Below, piece by piece: positions 6,517 to 7,819 of a stretch of 7,819 nucleotides of DNA. Within the stretch, counting starts at the first letter, position 1. Each line of letters starts with the position of its first letter. Source of the stretch: a bacterium (GTDB lineage Bacteria; Zixibacteria; MSB-5A5; GN15; FEB-12). Below the pieces are notes generated by a model that worked only from the letters and a program-made list of their open reading frames with translations, made no database searches and was not told where the DNA came from. Location: assembly GCA_030629485.1 (NCBI GenBank), contig DAOVOW010000080.1:1-7819 (forward strand), given 5' to 3'. The position numbers were made by a program, and so were the translations under genes.

Positions 6517-7733
6517 TGCTGAACTACCGTGATCTGGACTGGCGCATTATCAGTGCGGCTTTGTTTCTGTCCATGATTGGGATCCTGCTGATCATGTCGG
6601 CGCAGCACTATGCCGATTCAGCCTACAGCCAGAGTTTCTATCTTCGTCAATCGCTCTGGCTGCTGATTGCTTTGGTCGCCTTTGCGGTGGTTATCCATCT
6701 GCCTTTGAGGCTCTTTGATGTCAGCGCCTATCTGTTTTTTGGAATCACTTTGTCTCTGCTGGTCCTGGTGCTGCTGGTCGGCAGTTCGCGAATGGGCGCC
6801 ACTCGGTGGTTCTCTTTTGGTCCCATCAACCTGGCGCCGTCCGATGTGGCCAAGCTGGCCGTGGTACTGGCTTTGTCACGATTCTTTGCTTACACGAAAC
6901 TGCCGCCGGCTTCCAAACGTCGACTCGCCTTCACTGCGATTCTGACTCTGATTCCAGTGATGTTGATCTTGAAACAACCGGACCTGGGTACTTCGCTGGT
7001 GTTCTGGATCATTCTCTTTGCCCTGTGGTTCTGGTCGGGTCTGTCGCCGGTTTACCTTATCCTAATCTTATCGCCCCTGGCAAGTCTGGTGGCCGCGTCG
7101 CACTGGCTGGCCTGGGCCCTGTATTTCGCTGTGCTCCTGACATTCCTCTTTCTTTCGCGACCGGGTATGCTGTTCAGTGTCCTGGTGGTGGTGACGAACC
7201 TCGCCTTCGGTGTAATCACACCATACATCTGGAATCGAATGGCTGATTACCAAAAGCTGCGCATCCTGACCTTTCTCGACCCCGGTCTTGATCCACGTGG
7301 CGCCGGATATCAGATCATCCAGTCCAAGATCGCTATCGGTTCCGGCGGCGTCTGGGGCAAGGGCTTGTTGTCCGGCTCGCAGACACGTCTCGATTTCCTG
7401 CCGGAACGTCACACGGACTTTATCTTTAGTGTGCTGGGAGAGGAGTTTGGTCTGTGGGGTTCGCTGGTCGTGATCGTCCTATTCGGAGTGATCTTCTATC
7501 GCGCCATCCGGATTGCCACCAGGTGTCGTTCGCGCTTCGCGTCCAACGTGGTGATTGGCGCCGCTGCAGTGCTCTTGTTTCAGTTCTTCGTCAATATCGG
7601 AATGACCCTCGGGTTCATGCCGGTGACCGGACTGGCGTTGCCGTTTCTGAGCTACGGCGGCACCTCACTGGTGTTGACATGGACGCTAATCGGGCTGATC
7701 GTCTCCGCCGACTACCGCTGGCAGGAGTACTAA
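6516..7733 (+). CDS. rodA: Rod-shape-determining peptidoglycan glycosyltransferase RodA (SEDS family)
   Basis: RodA polymerises lipid II into glycan strands and works as a pair with PBP2, encoded just upstream with a one-base overlap. The 405 residues contain about ten membrane helices. SEDS landmarks are GATRWFSFGPINLAPSDVAKL (94-114), LKQPDLGTSLV (152-162), LDPGLDPRGAGYQIIQSKIA (254-273), GKGLLSGSQTRLDFLPERHTDFIF (281-304) and FMPVTGLALPFLSYGGTSLV (367-386). Asp255 or Asp259, in the extracellular loop before GAGYQ, is the likely catalytic aspartate by family knowledge. ERHTDFIF and the PBP2 partner favour RodA over FtsW. The protein is about 35 residues longer than E. coli RodA; the extra length seems to fall in the hydrophobic middle (about 170-235). 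The usual QPSE of the family is APSD here (107-110). No frame break is seen. Confidence 0.96.
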   Translation: MLNYRDLDWRIISAALFLSMIGILLIMSAQHYADSAYSQSFYLRQSLWLLIALVAFAVVIHLPLRLFDVSAYLFFGITLSLLVLVLLVGSSRMGATRWFSFGPINLAPSDVAKLAVVLALSRFFAYTKLPPASKRRLAFTAILTLIPVMLILKQPDLGTSLVFWIILFALWFWSGLSPVYLILILSPLASLVAASHWLAWALYFAVLLTFLFLSRPGMLFSVLVVVTNLAFGVITPYIWNRMADYQKLRILTFLDPGLDPRGAGYQIIQSKIAIGSGGVWGKGLLSGSQTRLDFLPERHTDFIFSVLGEEFGLWGSLVVIVLFGVIFYRAIRIATRCRSRFASNVVIGAAAVLLFQFFVNIGMTLGFMPVTGLALPFLSYGGTSLVLTWTLIGLIVSADYRWQEY

Positions 7734-7819
7734 TGGTGCCGCGGTGGATCGATCTCCACAGCCGGCCGTTGCTACCTCGTTATCCCGATGAATAACCCGT
7801 CGTCGTCCCGGCTTGTCCT
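7734..7819 (+). other. Tail after rodA: no established gene, possible gene start at 7788
   Basis: These 86 nt hold no gene I can support. A TAATG at the rodA stop opens a 20-codon frame (7733-7795, beginning MVPRWIDLHSRP). A second ATG at 7788 opens a frame starting MNNPSSSRLVL that is still open at the window edge and could be the next gene. Neither has a clear ribosome site. On the minus strand, frames are also open from the window edge and stop at 7772 or nearby, so a convergent gene end is possible. No hairpin with a T-run is visible, so the operon may continue. Confidence 0.3.

Noticed and set aside
7761..7795. Palindromic GCCGGC stretch and GTTAT/ATAAC pair after rodA as a terminator
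   Set aside because: The stems are short or imperfect and no T-run follows, so there is no real support for an intrinsic terminator.
1..7819. tRNA, rRNA, CRISPR arrays, insertion sequences or phage genes
   Set aside because: No cloverleaf, repeat-spacer pattern, transposase motif or flanking inverted repeats were seen, and coding genes fill almost the whole window.

Overview
The window is a dense, single-strand (+) block of bacterial envelope genes. It holds one gene fragment and eight complete genes, with gaps of 17 nt or less or short overlaps between them. The protein set suggests a rod-shaped, Gram-negative-type bacterium of moderately high GC: a WecA-like polyprenyl-phosphate sugar transferase, separate-subunit acetyl-CoA carboxylase, a PtsN-like EIIA, a YcaR/Trm112-like zinc ribbon, and the MreC/MreD/PBP2/RodA elongasome. 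The proteins look full length and motif-intact but are not close to E. coli versions. An uncultured or deep-branching Gram-negative phylum is possible, but I cannot fix the taxon from this sequence.

Layout. 1-669 is the C-terminal part of a family 2 glycosyltransferase whose start lies upstream. 673-1764 is a WecA/TagO-type glycosyl-1-phosphate transferase. 1776-2738 is accA. 2751-2921 is a 56-residue four-cysteine Trm112/YcaR-like protein that is easy to miss because of its size. 2933-3385 is a stand-alone PTS EIIA domain of the fructose/nitrogen type. 3403-4209 is mreC, 4206-4694 mreD, 4702-6516 mrdA (PBP2) and 6516-7733 rodA. The last 86 nt hold no gene I can establish, and I see no terminator there.

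How the genes fit together. The first two genes supply glycan chemistry on undecaprenyl phosphate, as used for O-antigen, capsule or a similar polymer. accA feeds malonyl-CoA into fatty-acid and hence membrane synthesis. mreC-mreD-mrdA-rodA encode the side-wall peptidoglycan machine: RodA polymerises lipid II, PBP2 crosslinks, and MreC/MreD scaffold and activate them. The EIIA and the zinc-ribbon protein sit between the lipid gene and the elongasome genes and could be regulatory or accessory, but this rests on position only. The close spacing suggests co-transcription. mreB, the usual gene directly upstream of mreC, is not in the window, and neither is accD.

I did not find a clearly new system here. 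The most notable observation is a Cys-Cys-His-Cys set around the PBP2 active site. It lines up in spacing with a zinc site I recall from Acinetobacter baumannii PBP2. The other points are the unusual placement of the EIIA and Trm112-like genes, and an altered QPSE-type motif in RodA.
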